Part shown: piece by piece, positions 1 through 9,497 of the stretch
Position numbering within the stretch: the first letter of the stretch is position 1
How the letters are laid out: each line of letters opens with the position of its first letter
Assembly: GCF_022919075.1 (NCBI RefSeq)
Contig: NZ_CP095078.1
Coordinates: forward strand, 1,488,001-1,552,000
From: Nocardioides sp. W7
GTDB lineage: Bacteria; Actinomycetota; Actinomycetes; Propionibacteriales; Nocardioidaceae
Length of the DNA stretch: 64,000 nucleotides
Reading direction: 5' to 3'
Program-made: the position numbers and the translations under genes
The notes under the pieces: model-generated
The model's input: the letters and a program-made list of their open reading frames with translations, nothing else
Told to the model about the DNA's origin: nothing
The model's database searches: none

Positions 1-2
1 TC

Positions 3-98
3 ACCGACTGGCACGGCCAGCGGTGGATCGACCTGCCCGGGCACCTGCGCGGTCGGCGGGTGGACGGGGGCCTCCGGGTCGAGAGGGCCGACCTTTAG
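3..98 (+). CDS. tilS: C-terminal end of a TilS-like tRNA(Ile)-lysidine synthase (partial)
   Basis: An open frame enters from the left edge and stops at TAG 96-98. The 31 visible residues include WHGQRWIDLPGHLRGRR, which resembles the WRGQG-type tail of actinobacterial TilS, the enzyme that makes lysidine on tRNA-Ile(CAU). The position directly before hpt is the usual actinobacterial tilS-hpt order. The identification rests on a short tail plus context, so it is tentative. The stop codon is shared with the probable -10 box of hpt. Confidence 0.6.
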   Translation, partial: TDWHGQRWIDLPGHLRGRRVDGGLRVERADL

Positions 99-101
99 GC
101 T
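96..101 (+). promoter_or_regulatory. -10 element of a leaderless hpt promoter
   Basis: TAGGCT lies seven bases before the hpt ATG and there is no Shine-Dalgarno sequence between them. This spacing puts the transcription start on the A of the ATG. The TAG of the box is also the tilS stop codon. The same TANNNT-plus-6-to-8 pattern recurs at many genes in the window. Confidence 0.55.
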
Positions 102-108
102 GGCCGCC

Positions 109-660
109 ATGGACGCAGCCCACGTGGAGAACGACCTGGTCAACGTGCTGTTCACGGAGGCCCAGATCCAGGAGCGGATCGGCGAGCTGGCCCGCGAGAT
201 CGAGGCCGACTACGAGGGCAAGGACATCCTGATCGTCGGCATCCTGCGCGGCGCGGTGATGGTGATGGCCGACATGGCCCGCGCGTTCTCCCGGCACATC
301 GAGATGGACTGGATGGCGGTGTCGTCGTACGGCTCCGGCACCAAGTCCAGCGGCGTGGTGCGGATCCTCAAGGACCTCGACACCGACATCTCCGGCCGGC
401 ACGTGATCATCGTCGACGAGATCATCGACACCGGGCTCACGCTGTCGTGGCTGACCTCCAACCTGTCCTCCCGCACCCCCGCGAGCGTGGAGATCTGCAC
501 CCTGCTGCGCAAGCCCGAGGCGCTGCAGATGCCGGTCGAGGTGAAGTACGTCGGCTGGGACATCCCGAACGAGTTCGTCGTCGGCTACGGCCTCGACCAC
601 CGCGAGCGCTACCGCAACCTGCGCGATATCGGCACCCTCGCGCCGCACGTGTACTCCTGA
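109..660 (+). CDS. hpt: Hypoxanthine phosphoribosyltransferase
   Basis: This purine-salvage enzyme transfers the phosphoribosyl group of PRPP to hypoxanthine or guanine in the cytoplasm. The protein has 183 residues, a normal length for the family. The PRPP loop is VIIVDEIIDTGLT at about residues 101-113, and the C-terminal [16 protein letters not shown] stretch is the usual base-binding end. The start is ATG 109, seven bases after a TAGGCT box. Downstream, in the same reading frame, lies a second copy of the last 30 codons (see 685-807). Family assignment is secure. Confidence 0.96.
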   Translation: MDAAHVENDLVNVLFTEAQIQERIGELAREIEADYEGKDILIVGILRGAVMVMADMARAFSRHIEMDWMAVSSYGSGTKSSGVVRILKDLDTDISGRHVIIVDEIIDTGLTLSWLTSNLSSRTPASVEICTLLRKPEALQMPVEVKYVGWDIPNEFVVGYGLDHRERYRNLRDIGTLAPHVYS

Positions 661-684
661 CCCCTCGGCGAGGACGGTTGGGGC

Positions 685-807
685 GTCGGCTGGGACGCTG
701 CGCACGTTCCCGGCAACGAGTTCGTCGTCGGCTACGGCCTCGACCACCGCGAGCGCTACCGCAACCTGCGCGACATCGGCACCCTCGCGCCGCACGTCTA
801 CTCCTGA
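685..807 (+). pseudogene. Duplicated 3' end of hpt (fragment)
   Basis: Bases 718-807 repeat bases 571-660, the last 30 codons of hpt including the stop, with two differences that are both synonymous (GAT/GAC and GTG/GTC). Similarity continues upstream as VGWD...PGNE, matching VGWD.IPNE of hpt with a small insertion, then fades. The fragment is in frame with hpt across its TGA and has no start codon or ribosome binding site of its own. It looks like what is left of a tandem hpt copy after deletion of its front part. Read-through of the TGA (followed by C) would append a second C-terminus, but nothing shows that this happens. Confidence 0.85.
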
Positions 808-915
808 GAGCATCCTCGGCCCGAGGGCGCGGACGCACCGGGTTGCTGAGACAATCGTGATTGCCGACGACGTGTACCGTCGTGGGTTCAGACGTGCCCG
901 AGTCGGAAGAAGCCA

Positions 916-2978
<2,063 letters not shown>

Positions 2979-2982
<4 letters not shown>

Positions 2983-3599
2983 CCGACCCGGTGACCGGCC
3001 CCGTGCGCCGGCCCGAGGACATCCCGGAGTACGACCACGACCGGGCCGAGGCCGCCGTACGCGAGCTGCTGCTGGCGATCGGCGAGGACCCCGACCGCGA
3101 GGGCCTGCTCGAGACGCCGGCTCGGGTCGCCCGGGCGTACGCCGAGCTCACCGCCGGGCTGCGGCTGAGCCCGGAGGACGTGCTGACCACGACCTTCGAC
3201 CTCGGGCACGAGGAGATGGTGCTCGTGCGCGACATCGAGCTGTGGTCGATGTGCGAGCACCACCTGGTGCCGTTCACCGGCGTCGCCCACGTCGGCTACA
3301 TCCCGGCCGAGACCGGCAAGATCACCGGGCTCTCCAAGCTGGCGCGGCTCGTCGACGTCTACGCCAAGCGGCCCCAGGTCCAGGAGCGGCTGACCACCCA
3401 GATCGCCGACGCGCTCGTCGAGATCCTCGAGGCTCGCGGCGTGGTCGTGGTGATCGAGGCCGAGCACCTGTGCATGACCATGCGCGGGGTCCGCAAGGCC
3501 GGGGCGCGCACGATCACCTCCGCGGTCCGGGGCTCGTTCCTCTCCGACCCGGCCACCCGCTCCGAGGCGATGGCGCTGATCCACAGTCCGAGACGCTAG
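2979..3599 (+). CDS. folE: GTP cyclohydrolase I
   Basis: The enzyme converts GTP to 7,8-dihydroneopterin triphosphate, the first step of folate synthesis. The start is ATG 2979, overlapping the ftsH stop by four bases. This gives 206 residues, typical for FolE. Zinc-ligand motifs CEHHLVPF and HLCMTMRGV are present, along with the SKLARLVD core. An upstream in-frame extension exists but lies wholly inside ftsH and is not needed. It is the first of four consecutive folate genes. Confidence 0.97.
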
Positions 3600-3608
3600 C
3601 GTCGGTCC

Positions 3609-4460
3609 GTGGACCTGCTGCGATCGATGAGCCGGCCCCGGGTGATGGGCGTCGTCAACGTCACCCCCGACTCGTTCTCGGACGGCGGTCGCTACCTCAC
3701 CGCCGAGGCGGCCGTGACCCACGGCCTGGACCTGCTGGCCGACGGCGCCGACCTCCTCGACATCGGGGGAGAGTCCACCCGGCCCGGCGCGACCCGGCCG
3801 CTGGTCTCCGAGGAGCTCGCGCGGGTCGTCCCGGTGATCCGCCAGCTCGCCGACGCGGGCGCGGTCGTCTCGGTCGACACGATGCGGTCCGAGGTGGCCG
3901 AGGCGGCGCTGCGCGCGGGCGCGACGCTGGTCAACGACGTCTCCGGCGGGCTCGCCGACCCGAGGATGCTCGCCGTCGTCGCCGACACCGGAGCGTCGTA
4001 CGTCGCGATGCACTGGCGCGCGCACAGCGACCACATGACCGACTTCGCGGCGTACGACGGGCCCGGCGGGGTCGTCGCCGGGGTCCGCGACGAGCTCGCG
4101 GGCCGGGTCGAGGCGATGCTGGCCGCCGGTATCGCGGAGGACCGGATCGTGCTCGATCCCGGGCTGGGCTTCGCCAAGCGGGCCGAGCACAACTGGGAGC
4201 TGCTCGCCGACCTGGAGCCGCTGCGGGCGCTGGGCTTCCCGCTGCTGGTCGGCGCCAGCCGCAAGAGCTTCCTCGGGAGCCTGCTGGCGCCCGAGGGCGG
4301 CCCCCCGAGGCCGGTCGAGGAGCGCGAGCACGCCCACGCGGCCGTGGTCGCCCACCTGACCCGCCTGGGAGCCTGGGGGGTGCGCGTGCACGACGTACGT
4401 GCCGCGCGCGACACGATCGCCGCCACCGCCGCGATCGTCGCCAAGGAGAGGACGCCATGA
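3609..4460 (+). CDS. folP: Dihydropteroate synthase
   Basis: FolP joins 6-hydroxymethyl-dihydropterin pyrophosphate to p-aminobenzoate and is the sulfonamide target. The 283-residue TIM barrel shows VNVTPDSFSDGG, DIGGESTRPGA and GASRKSFLG, the signature pterin and phosphate sites. The GTG start at 3609 is six bases after TAGCGT (3597-3602), so a leaderless internal promoter may add to read-through from folE. An internal ATG at 3627 is an alternative start. The stop overlaps the folB start as ATGA. Confidence 0.96.
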   Translation: MDLLRSMSRPRVMGVVNVTPDSFSDGGRYLTAEAAVTHGLDLLADGADLLDIGGESTRPGATRPLVSEELARVVPVIRQLADAGAVVSVDTMRSEVAEAALRAGATLVNDVSGGLADPRMLAVVADTGASYVAMHWRAHSDHMTDFAAYDGPGGVVAGVRDELAGRVEAMLAAGIAEDRIVLDPGLGFAKRAEHNWELLADLEPLRALGFPLLVGASRKSFLGSLLAPEGGPPRPVEEREHAHAAVVAHLTRLGAWGVRVHDVRAARDTIAATAAIVAKERTP

Positions 4461-4837
4461 CGCAGGGGACGACCGACGAGCTGGCCGTGCTGGGCATCGA
4501 GTGCTACGGCCACCACGGGGTCTTCGAGTTCGAGAAGCGCGAGGGCCAGACCTTCGTGATCGATCTCGCACTGGGGGTCGACACCGCGCCTGCGGCGGCG
4601 TCGGACGACTTGCAAGACACCGTCGACTACGGGAGTCTCGTGGCCGCGGTGAAGAACGCCGTGGAGCAGGAACCGGTCGACCTGATCGAGACCCTGGCGC
4701 AGCGGATCGCGGACGTCTGCCTCTTGGACGTCCGTGTTGAATGGGCGAGGGTCACGGTTCACAAGCCGGATGCACCCATCGAGGCGACGTTCCGCGACGT
4801 CGCGCTGACGATCACGCGAAGGACTCCCCGTGACTGA
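4457..4837 (+). CDS. folB: Dihydroneopterin aldolase
   Basis: FolB cleaves 7,8-dihydroneopterin to 6-hydroxymethyl-dihydropterin and glycolaldehyde. The protein has 126 residues. CYGHHGVFEFEKREGQ near the N-terminus and the VHKPDAPIEATF stretch near the C-terminus are typical of the family. The start ATG 4457 overlaps the folP stop by four bases, and the end overlaps folK by eight bases, so translation is coupled through the operon. Confidence 0.95.
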   Translation: MTQGTTDELAVLGIECYGHHGVFEFEKREGQTFVIDLALGVDTAPAAASDDLQDTVDYGSLVAAVKNAVEQEPVDLIETLAQRIADVCLLDVRVEWARVTVHKPDAPIEATFRDVALTITRRTPRD

Positions 4838-5399
4838 GACCCCCAACCCGCACATCGTCGACGCCGACACCCTGACCGGGGAGATGCGTCCGATCCGCCG
4901 GGCGGTCCTGGCCCTGGGGTCCAACCTCGGGGAGCGGATCACGGCTCTCCAGGGCGCGGTCAACGCGCTCGCCGACACCCCCGACGTGTGGGTCACCGGC
5001 GTCTCGCCGGTCTACGAGACCGCCCCGGTCGACTGTCCCCCGGGGGCCAAGAACTTCCTCAACGCCGTCGTCCTCATCGACACCACCCTCGCCGCGACCC
5101 GGCTGATGGACCGTGCGCTGGCCATCGAGGACGCCTTCGACCGCGATCGCTCCGAGGGTCCGAACTCCTCGCGCACCCTCGACGTCGACCTGATCGTGGT
5201 GGGTGACCGCCGCAACGACGACGAGCACCTCCGGCTGCCGCACCCCCGCGCCCGGGAGCGCTCGTTCGTGCTCAAGCCGTGGTTCGACCTCGAGCCCGAC
5301 GCCGAGCTCCCGGACGCCGGCCCGATCTCCGAGCTGCTGGCGAGCCTCGGCACCGACGGCCTGGCGCTGCGCGACGACCTGCTGCTCGAGCTCGAGTGA
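4830..5399 (+). CDS. folK: 6-hydroxymethyl-7,8-dihydropterin pyrophosphokinase
   Basis: FolK pyrophosphorylates hydroxymethyl-dihydropterin with ATP, supplying the substrate of FolP. The 189-residue protein has the expected LALGSNLGE near residue 28 and SRTLDVDLIVV near 110. About 22 residues precede the conserved core, more than in most homologues. The GTG at 4830 overlaps the end of folB by eight bases. It completes folE-P-B-K, all in one orientation. Confidence 0.95.
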   Translation: MTETPNPHIVDADTLTGEMRPIRRAVLALGSNLGERITALQGAVNALADTPDVWVTGVSPVYETAPVDCPPGAKNFLNAVVLIDTTLAATRLMDRALAIEDAFDRDRSEGPNSSRTLDVDLIVVGDRRNDDEHLRLPHPRARERSFVLKPWFDLEPDAELPDAGPISELLASLGTDGLALRDDLLLELE

Positions 5400-5406
5400 G
5401 CCGCCG

Positions 5407-5910
5407 GTGAGCCTGCCTCCCGAGGAGCCGCCGGAACCGACCGGCGGGCCCGGTGAAGGGCGGCTCCGGCCCACCTCACCGGCAGCGCTCACCGCCTGCG
5501 CGGTCGTCGGCCTGATCGCCGGCTGGTTCGTGCGTCCCCTGGCGGTCGAGCTCGACGGGACCGCGCGGGTCGTGTCCTGGGCGCAGCCGGTCGCCCTCGG
5601 CGTGGTGGCCGCGATCGTCGGCGTGGCCGCCTGGTCGACCTGGCGCCAGCTCCAGGTGCGGCGCGAGCGGATCGAGCCGCACCGCGCCCTGAACCGGCTC
5701 GCGCTGGCCCGGGCGAGCGCCTACGTCGGCGCCCTGGTGGCCGGCGTCTACGGCGGGTACGCCGTCAGCTGGCTCGGCCTCGCGTCCGACCTCGTCGGCG
5801 AGCAGACGACCCGCGCGGGCGTCGCAGCGGTCGCCGGCCTGGCGATGGTCATCGGAGGGCTGTTCCTCGAGCGAGCGTGTCGCGTCCGAACCGACGACCC
5901 GGAGGCATAA
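5407..5910 (+). CDS. DUF3180 integral membrane protein
   Basis: This is a 167-residue protein with four predicted membrane segments. They begin at ALTACAVVGLIAGWFVRPL, VALGVVAAIVGVAAW, ASAYVGALVAGVYGGY and AGVAAVAGLAMVIGGLFLE, after a Pro/Glu-rich N-terminus. DUF3180 proteins regularly follow folK in actinobacteria (Rv3605c is the counterpart as I recall). Their function is unknown, and the folate link is only by position. The GTG start at 5407 lies seven bases after the folK stop. Confidence 0.85.
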   Translation: MSLPPEEPPEPTGGPGEGRLRPTSPAALTACAVVGLIAGWFVRPLAVELDGTARVVSWAQPVALGVVAAIVGVAAWSTWRQLQVRRERIEPHRALNRLALARASAYVGALVAGVYGGYAVSWLGLASDLVGEQTTRAGVAAVAGLAMVIGGLFLERACRVRTDDPEA

Positions 5911-5913
5911 CCT
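5908..5913 (+). promoter_or_regulatory. -10 element of a probable leaderless promoter
   Basis: TAACCT overlaps the stop codon of the DUF3180 gene and is followed by seven bases and the ATG at 5921. No ribosome binding site is present. The coiled-coil membrane protein can therefore be expressed apart from the folate operon. Confidence 0.45.
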
Positions 5914-5920
5914 CGACGGC

Positions 5921-6544
5921 ATGCCCCACGAATCGGCACCAGCCTCATCGACCACACGCGTCACAGCACGTCGCCGCCAGCGCAGCACCCGGCTGACCGT
6001 CGCCGTGGCCTTCCTGGTGCTCGCCGCCGCCGTCGTCACCGGCGCGGTCCTGAGCGGCTCGTGGCTCCTGGTCACGGTCGCCGCGTTCCTCGGCGTCGCG
6101 CTCGGCGCCGCCGCCACCCGGATCACCCACACCGAGCTGGCCCAGGCCCGCCGCGACGCCGCCCGGGACCGAGCCGAGCAGGCCCAGGCCTACCGGCGGC
6201 TGACCGAGGAGCGCACGGCCGAGCACGCGTCGTACGTCTCCTCGATGACCGAGCGGATCACCGAGCGCGAGTCGGCGCTCGCCGAGCTGCAGGACGCCCT
6301 CGGGGTGGCCCAGCGCCGCGCCGCGGACGCCACCCGCAAGATGAACGCCGAGGCGCGTCGCGCCGACGTCGCCGAGCGCGAGGGCGAGCGGGTCGTGTCC
6401 CGCCTCGACGAGGCGGAGCAGACCGCGGCCGAGGCGGTCGTCATGGTGGCCGAGCTGGAGCAGCAGGTCGACGTGCTCAAGGCGGAGCTCGAGACGGTCA
6501 CCAGCGCGTGGCGCGCGGCCGAGGCGACCCGCAAGCGCGCCTGA
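5921..6544 (+). CDS. Membrane protein with a long cytoplasmic coiled coil, function unknown
   Basis: This 207-residue protein was not recognised as a named family. A basic N-terminus is followed by two closely spaced membrane segments (about residues 24-44 and 49-66). Residues 70-207 are an Ala/Glu/Arg-rich, Leu-poor predicted coiled coil. The shape suggests a membrane-tethered scaffold. M. tuberculosis has an Ala/Arg-rich membrane protein (Rv3604c) at the equivalent position, but homology is not shown here. The start is ATG 5921, leaderless by the TAACCT spacing. Confidence 0.8.
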   Translation: MPHESAPASSTTRVTARRRQRSTRLTVAVAFLVLAAAVVTGAVLSGSWLLVTVAAFLGVALGAAATRITHTELAQARRDAARDRAEQAQAYRRLTEERTAEHASYVSSMTERITERESALAELQDALGVAQRRAADATRKMNAEARRADVAEREGERVVSRLDEAEQTAAEAVVMVAELEQQVDVLKAELETVTSAWRAAEATRKRA

Positions 6545-6587
6545 GCCGCTGCACGACTCCAGACCCGGTGGGGCAGAATGCCTCTAC

Positions 6588-7670
6588 GTGATCCCCGACG
6601 ACTCCCGCTTCGAGACCGACCCCGAGGAGCTGGTCCCGGACCCGCCCGGCCTGCCGGAGGACTGGAGCGTCGCGACCCCGGACCCCAGTGACCGCTTCGT
6701 CGTCGCCCGGCTGACCCAGCTGCTGCGCGCACACGAGCGGCACGGCCGCGGCTGGGCCGGCTCGGGCGTCGACGACGTGCTCGTCGAGGTCTCCGAGCAG
6801 GGCCTGCGCACCCGCGAGAACGTCGTCGTCCGCGACCCCGACGACGAGATCCGCGCCTGGGGGAGCGTCCACGACCGGGCCGGCGGCCGGATGCTCTTCC
6901 TGCACGTCGTCGAGCGGGACCTGCCCGACGCGATCGCCCGGGCCTGCTCCGACGTGCTCGTGGAGTGGGCGGTCGGCCAGGCGAAGGCGGTCGGCGCCGC
7001 GCGGGGCCTGGAGGTCCAGCAGATCGACACCGGTGCGTTCGCCGACGACGAGCGCCAGCACGCCTGGCTGAGCGCGTCCGGCTTCACCCACGTCCGGACC
7101 TGGCATCAGCAGACCCGCCCGGTCACCCCCGACGAGGTCGGGCTGGTCCCCGACCCGGCGCTGTGGGAGCAGGACGGCATGCGGATCCGCCTGGTGCGTC
7201 GTACCGGCTCCGGCATGCCCGACGAGGACGACCTGCGCGACGTCCACGACGTGCTGGAGAGCGCGTTCGTCGACCACTTCAACTCGTGGGAGGAGACCTT
7301 CGACGAGTTCCTGCACCGGCTGCGCGAGGACCCCGGCCACCGCTGGGACCACTGGTGGCTGGCCGAGCTCGTCGACGGCGACGAGCGGCAGCCCGTCGGC
7401 GCGCTGGTGGCCAACGTGTCGTCGAGCACCAGCGGACCCGATGGCTCCTACGTCTCCTACATCGGCGTGCTCGAGGCGGCCCGCGGCCGGGGCGTGGCCA
7501 AGGGTCTGCTGCGCACCGTGATCGCCGACGCGGCCGCCCGCGGTCGCGACCGGGTCGGCCTCGAGGTCGACGCCGACTCACCCACCGGAGCGCACGGGCT
7601 GTACGCCGCGCTGGGCTGGGAGACGAAGTACGTCACCGAGTCCTGGCACCGCGACGTCCCCGTCGACTGA
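6588..7670 (+). CDS. Two-domain GNAT N-acetyltransferase
   Basis: The 360-residue protein has two GNAT folds in tandem. The C-terminal one carries the acetyl-CoA loop, EAARGRGVAKGLLRTVI, and the typical GLYAALGWE ending. The N-terminal one lacks a clear R-x-x-G-x-G/A loop and is probably degenerate. This layout resembles the mycothiol synthase MshD, but the substrate cannot be told from sequence. The GTG start at 6588 is eight bases after CAGAAT (6574-6579), which suggests a leaderless transcript. It converges on the transporter ATPase gene across a long hairpin. Confidence 0.85.
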   Translation: MIPDDSRFETDPEELVPDPPGLPEDWSVATPDPSDRFVVARLTQLLRAHERHGRGWAGSGVDDVLVEVSEQGLRTRENVVVRDPDDEIRAWGSVHDRAGGRMLFLHVVERDLPDAIARACSDVLVEWAVGQAKAVGAARGLEVQQIDTGAFADDERQHAWLSASGFTHVRTWHQQTRPVTPDEVGLVPDPALWEQDGMRIRLVRRTGSGMPDEDDLRDVHDVLESAFVDHFNSWEETFDEFLHRLREDPGHRWDHWWLAELVDGDERQPVGALVANVSSSTSGPDGSYVSYIGVLEAARGRGVAKGLLRTVIADAAARGRDRVGLEVDADSPTGAHGLYAALGWETKYVTESWHRDVPVD

Positions 7671-7693
7671 CCCCCCTGGGCCCCACCCCTGAC

Positions 7694-7770
7694 CGCCGAG
7701 TCAGCACGAATGGTGGGCCGAGTCAGCACCAGTAGTGCCGACTCGGCCCACCATTCGTGCAGACTCGGCG
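7694..7770 (+). repeat. Long inverted repeat between convergent genes (CGCCGAGTC family), probable bidirectional terminator
   Basis: Arms 7694-7727 and 7737-7770 are 34 bases long and complementary except at two positions, with a nine-base loop. Each arm contains CGCCGAGTC-type boxes twice, so the element is four boxes arranged as nested palindromes. It fills the gap between the stop codons of the GNAT gene and the ATPase gene. A related element lies at 30121-30174, and the lsr2 terminator at 27237 uses the same box. A terminator role is inferred from position and structure. Confidence 0.85.
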
Positions 7771-7774
7771 ATGC

Positions 7775-8773
7775 TCAGGTGTCGGCGAGGGACGCGCGCA
7801 GGGCGCGGTGGATGCCGTTGGGGGTCAGTACGCCGACGAACTGCGGGCCGTCCTTGACGCCGACCAGGCCCCGGTCGTCGCGCAGGAGTACGGCGAGCGC
7901 CTCCTCGAGCGAGGCGCCGACGTCGATCACGGCGCCCAGGGAGCCGGCGCTGACGCCGTCGAGCGGCTCCAGGTGCGCGCGGTCGATCCGGGTGACGCTA
8001 AGCCGGCGCAGGCCGCGGGTCGAGCCCACGAAGTCGGCGACGAAGTCGTCGGCGGGCCGGCCGAGCACCTCGGCCGGGGTGCCGTACTGCGCGAGCCGGC
8101 CGCCGGTCGCGAAGACCGCGACCCGGTCACCCATCCGCACCGCCTCGTCGATGTCGTGGGTGACCAGGACGACGGTCTTGCCGAGCTCGCGCTGCAGCCG
8201 CAGGAACTCGTCCTGCAGGCGCACCCGCACCACCGGGTCGACGGCGCCGAACGGCTCGTCCATGAGCAGCACCGGCGGGTTGGCGGCCAGCGCCCGGGCC
8301 ACGCCGACGCGCTGCCGCTGACCGCCCGAGAGCTGGTGCGGGTAGCGGTCGGCGTACGTCGCGGGATCGAGGCCGACGAGCTCCATCAGCTCGAGGGCCC
8401 GGCGGCGGGCGGTCGCCTTGGACTCGCCGTACAGCAGCGGCACCGTCATCACGTTGGTGACGATCCTCTGGTGGGGGAACAGCCCGACCTGCTGGATGAC
8501 GTAGCCGATGCCGCGGCGCAGCTGGACCGGGTCCTGGCCGGTCACGTCCGCGCCGTCGATCTCGATGGTCCCCGTCGTGGGCTCGATCAGCCGGTTGATC
8601 ATCTTCAGCGTCGTCGACTTGCCGCACCCGGACGGGCCGACGAAGCAGACCAGCTCGCCCCGGCCGACCTCCAGGTCGAGGCCGTGCACGGCGACGGTGC
8701 CGTCGGCGTACGTCTTTCCCACGCCCGTGAGGCGGATCATCGCGTCGCCGTCCGCCGAACGGGTACGTTCCAT
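7775..8773 (-). CDS. opuCA: Osmoprotectant (glycine betaine/choline type) ABC transporter ATP-binding protein
   Basis: This is the ATPase of a quaternary-amine uptake system. Walker A is VGPSGCGKSTT, the signature is QLSGGQRQRVGVARAL, and Walker B is VLLMDEPFGAVDP. A CBS-like region follows at the C-terminus, as in OpuCA, where it senses ionic strength. ATG at 8773 (MERTRS) gives 332 residues and is preceded at seven bases by TAGGGT on this strand. A Met at 8740 directly before the conserved core is an alternative. The permease and binding-protein genes run the other way from four bases upstream. Confidence 0.93.
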   Translation of the reverse strand: MERTRSADGDAMIRLTGVGKTYADGTVAVHGLDLEVGRGELVCFVGPSGCGKSTTLKMINRLIEPTTGTIEIDGADVTGQDPVQLRRGIGYVIQQVGLFPHQRIVTNVMTVPLLYGESKATARRRALELMELVGLDPATYADRYPHQLSGGQRQRVGVARALAANPPVLLMDEPFGAVDPVVRVRLQDEFLRLQRELGKTVVLVTHDIDEAVRMGDRVAVFATGGRLAQYGTPAEVLGRPADDFVADFVGSTRGLRRLSVTRIDRAHLEPLDGVSAGSLGAVIDVGASLEEALAVLLRDDRGLVGVKDGPQFVGVLTPNGIHRALRASLADT

Positions 8774-8786
8774 GATCGTGACCCTA
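8764..8786. promoter_or_regulatory. Interlocked leaderless divergent promoters of the osmoprotectant transporter
   Basis: On the plus strand, TACGTT at 8764-8769 is eight bases before the GTG at 8778. On the minus strand, TAGGGT (8786-8781) is seven bases before the ATG at 8773. Each -10 box therefore lies inside the first codons of the opposite gene, with only 8774-8777 between the coding regions. No good -35 boxes are visible on either side. Confidence 0.55.
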
Positions 8787-9497
8787 CCCACGGCGGGCGC
8801 CGCAGCGGCCCTCCCGACGGAAGAGCCGAGCTGCTACAGCCGGTTCGTCAACGAGTGGTTCTGCTGGCAGTACGTCGAGGACCGTCACGACGAGATCACC
8901 GACGCCCTGGTCCAGCACGTCGCGATCACCCTCGCGGCCCTCCTGCTCGGCGTCGTGCTCGCCTTCCCGCTGGCCCTGCTCGCCCGTCGCCTCCCGCGGC
9001 TGCGGTCGGCGGTGCTGGGTCTCAGCACCGGTCTCTACACGATCCCCTCGCTCGCGCTCTTCCCGCTGCTGGTCCCGTTCACGGGGCTGTCGCCGACCAC
9101 GGTGGTGATCGGGCTCGGTCTCTATGCGCTGACGATCCTGGTCCGCGCCCTCCTCGACGGCCTGGCCTCGGTCCCCGAGGACGTCCGCGAGGCGGCGACC
9201 GGCCTCGGCCACGGGCGCGCCCGGCTGTTGCTGCGGATCGAGCTCCCGCTCGCGCTGCCGGTCGCGATGGCCGGGCTCCGGGTCGCCGCCGTCTCGACGG
9301 TCGCCCTCACCACGGTCGGCACGCTGGTGGCGTACGGCGGCCTCGGCAACCTGATCTCCCACGGGGTGCAGCGCGACTTCCGGGCCGAGCTCGTCACGGC
9401 GGCGGTGCTGTGCGTGGCCCTCGCGGTCGTGCTCGACGCCCTGTTGGTCCTGCTGCAGCGGGTCCTCACGCCGTGGACGCGGGCCGCGCCCGCATGA
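8778..9497 (+). CDS. opuCB: Osmoprotectant ABC transporter permease (first)
   Basis: A 239-residue inner-membrane permease with about six membrane spans. The BPD_transp_1 coupling loop is visible as EAATGLGHGRARLLLRIELP, which contacts the ATPase. Its N-terminus contains CYSRFVNEWFCWQYVEDRHDE before the first span, similar to OpuCB/ProW-type proteins. GTG 8778 is preferred because a -10 box lies eight bases upstream; ATG 8772 is possible but would overlap the divergent gene start. The stop overlaps the next start as ATGA. Confidence 0.92.
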   Translation: MTLPTAGAAAALPTEEPSCYSRFVNEWFCWQYVEDRHDEITDALVQHVAITLAALLLGVVLAFPLALLARRLPRLRSAVLGLSTGLYTIPSLALFPLLVPFTGLSPTTVVIGLGLYALTILVRALLDGLASVPEDVREAATGLGHGRARLLLRIELPLALPVAMAGLRVAAVSTVALTTVGTLVAYGGLGNLISHGVQRDFRAELVTAAVLCVALAVVLDALLVLLQRVLTPWTRAAPA

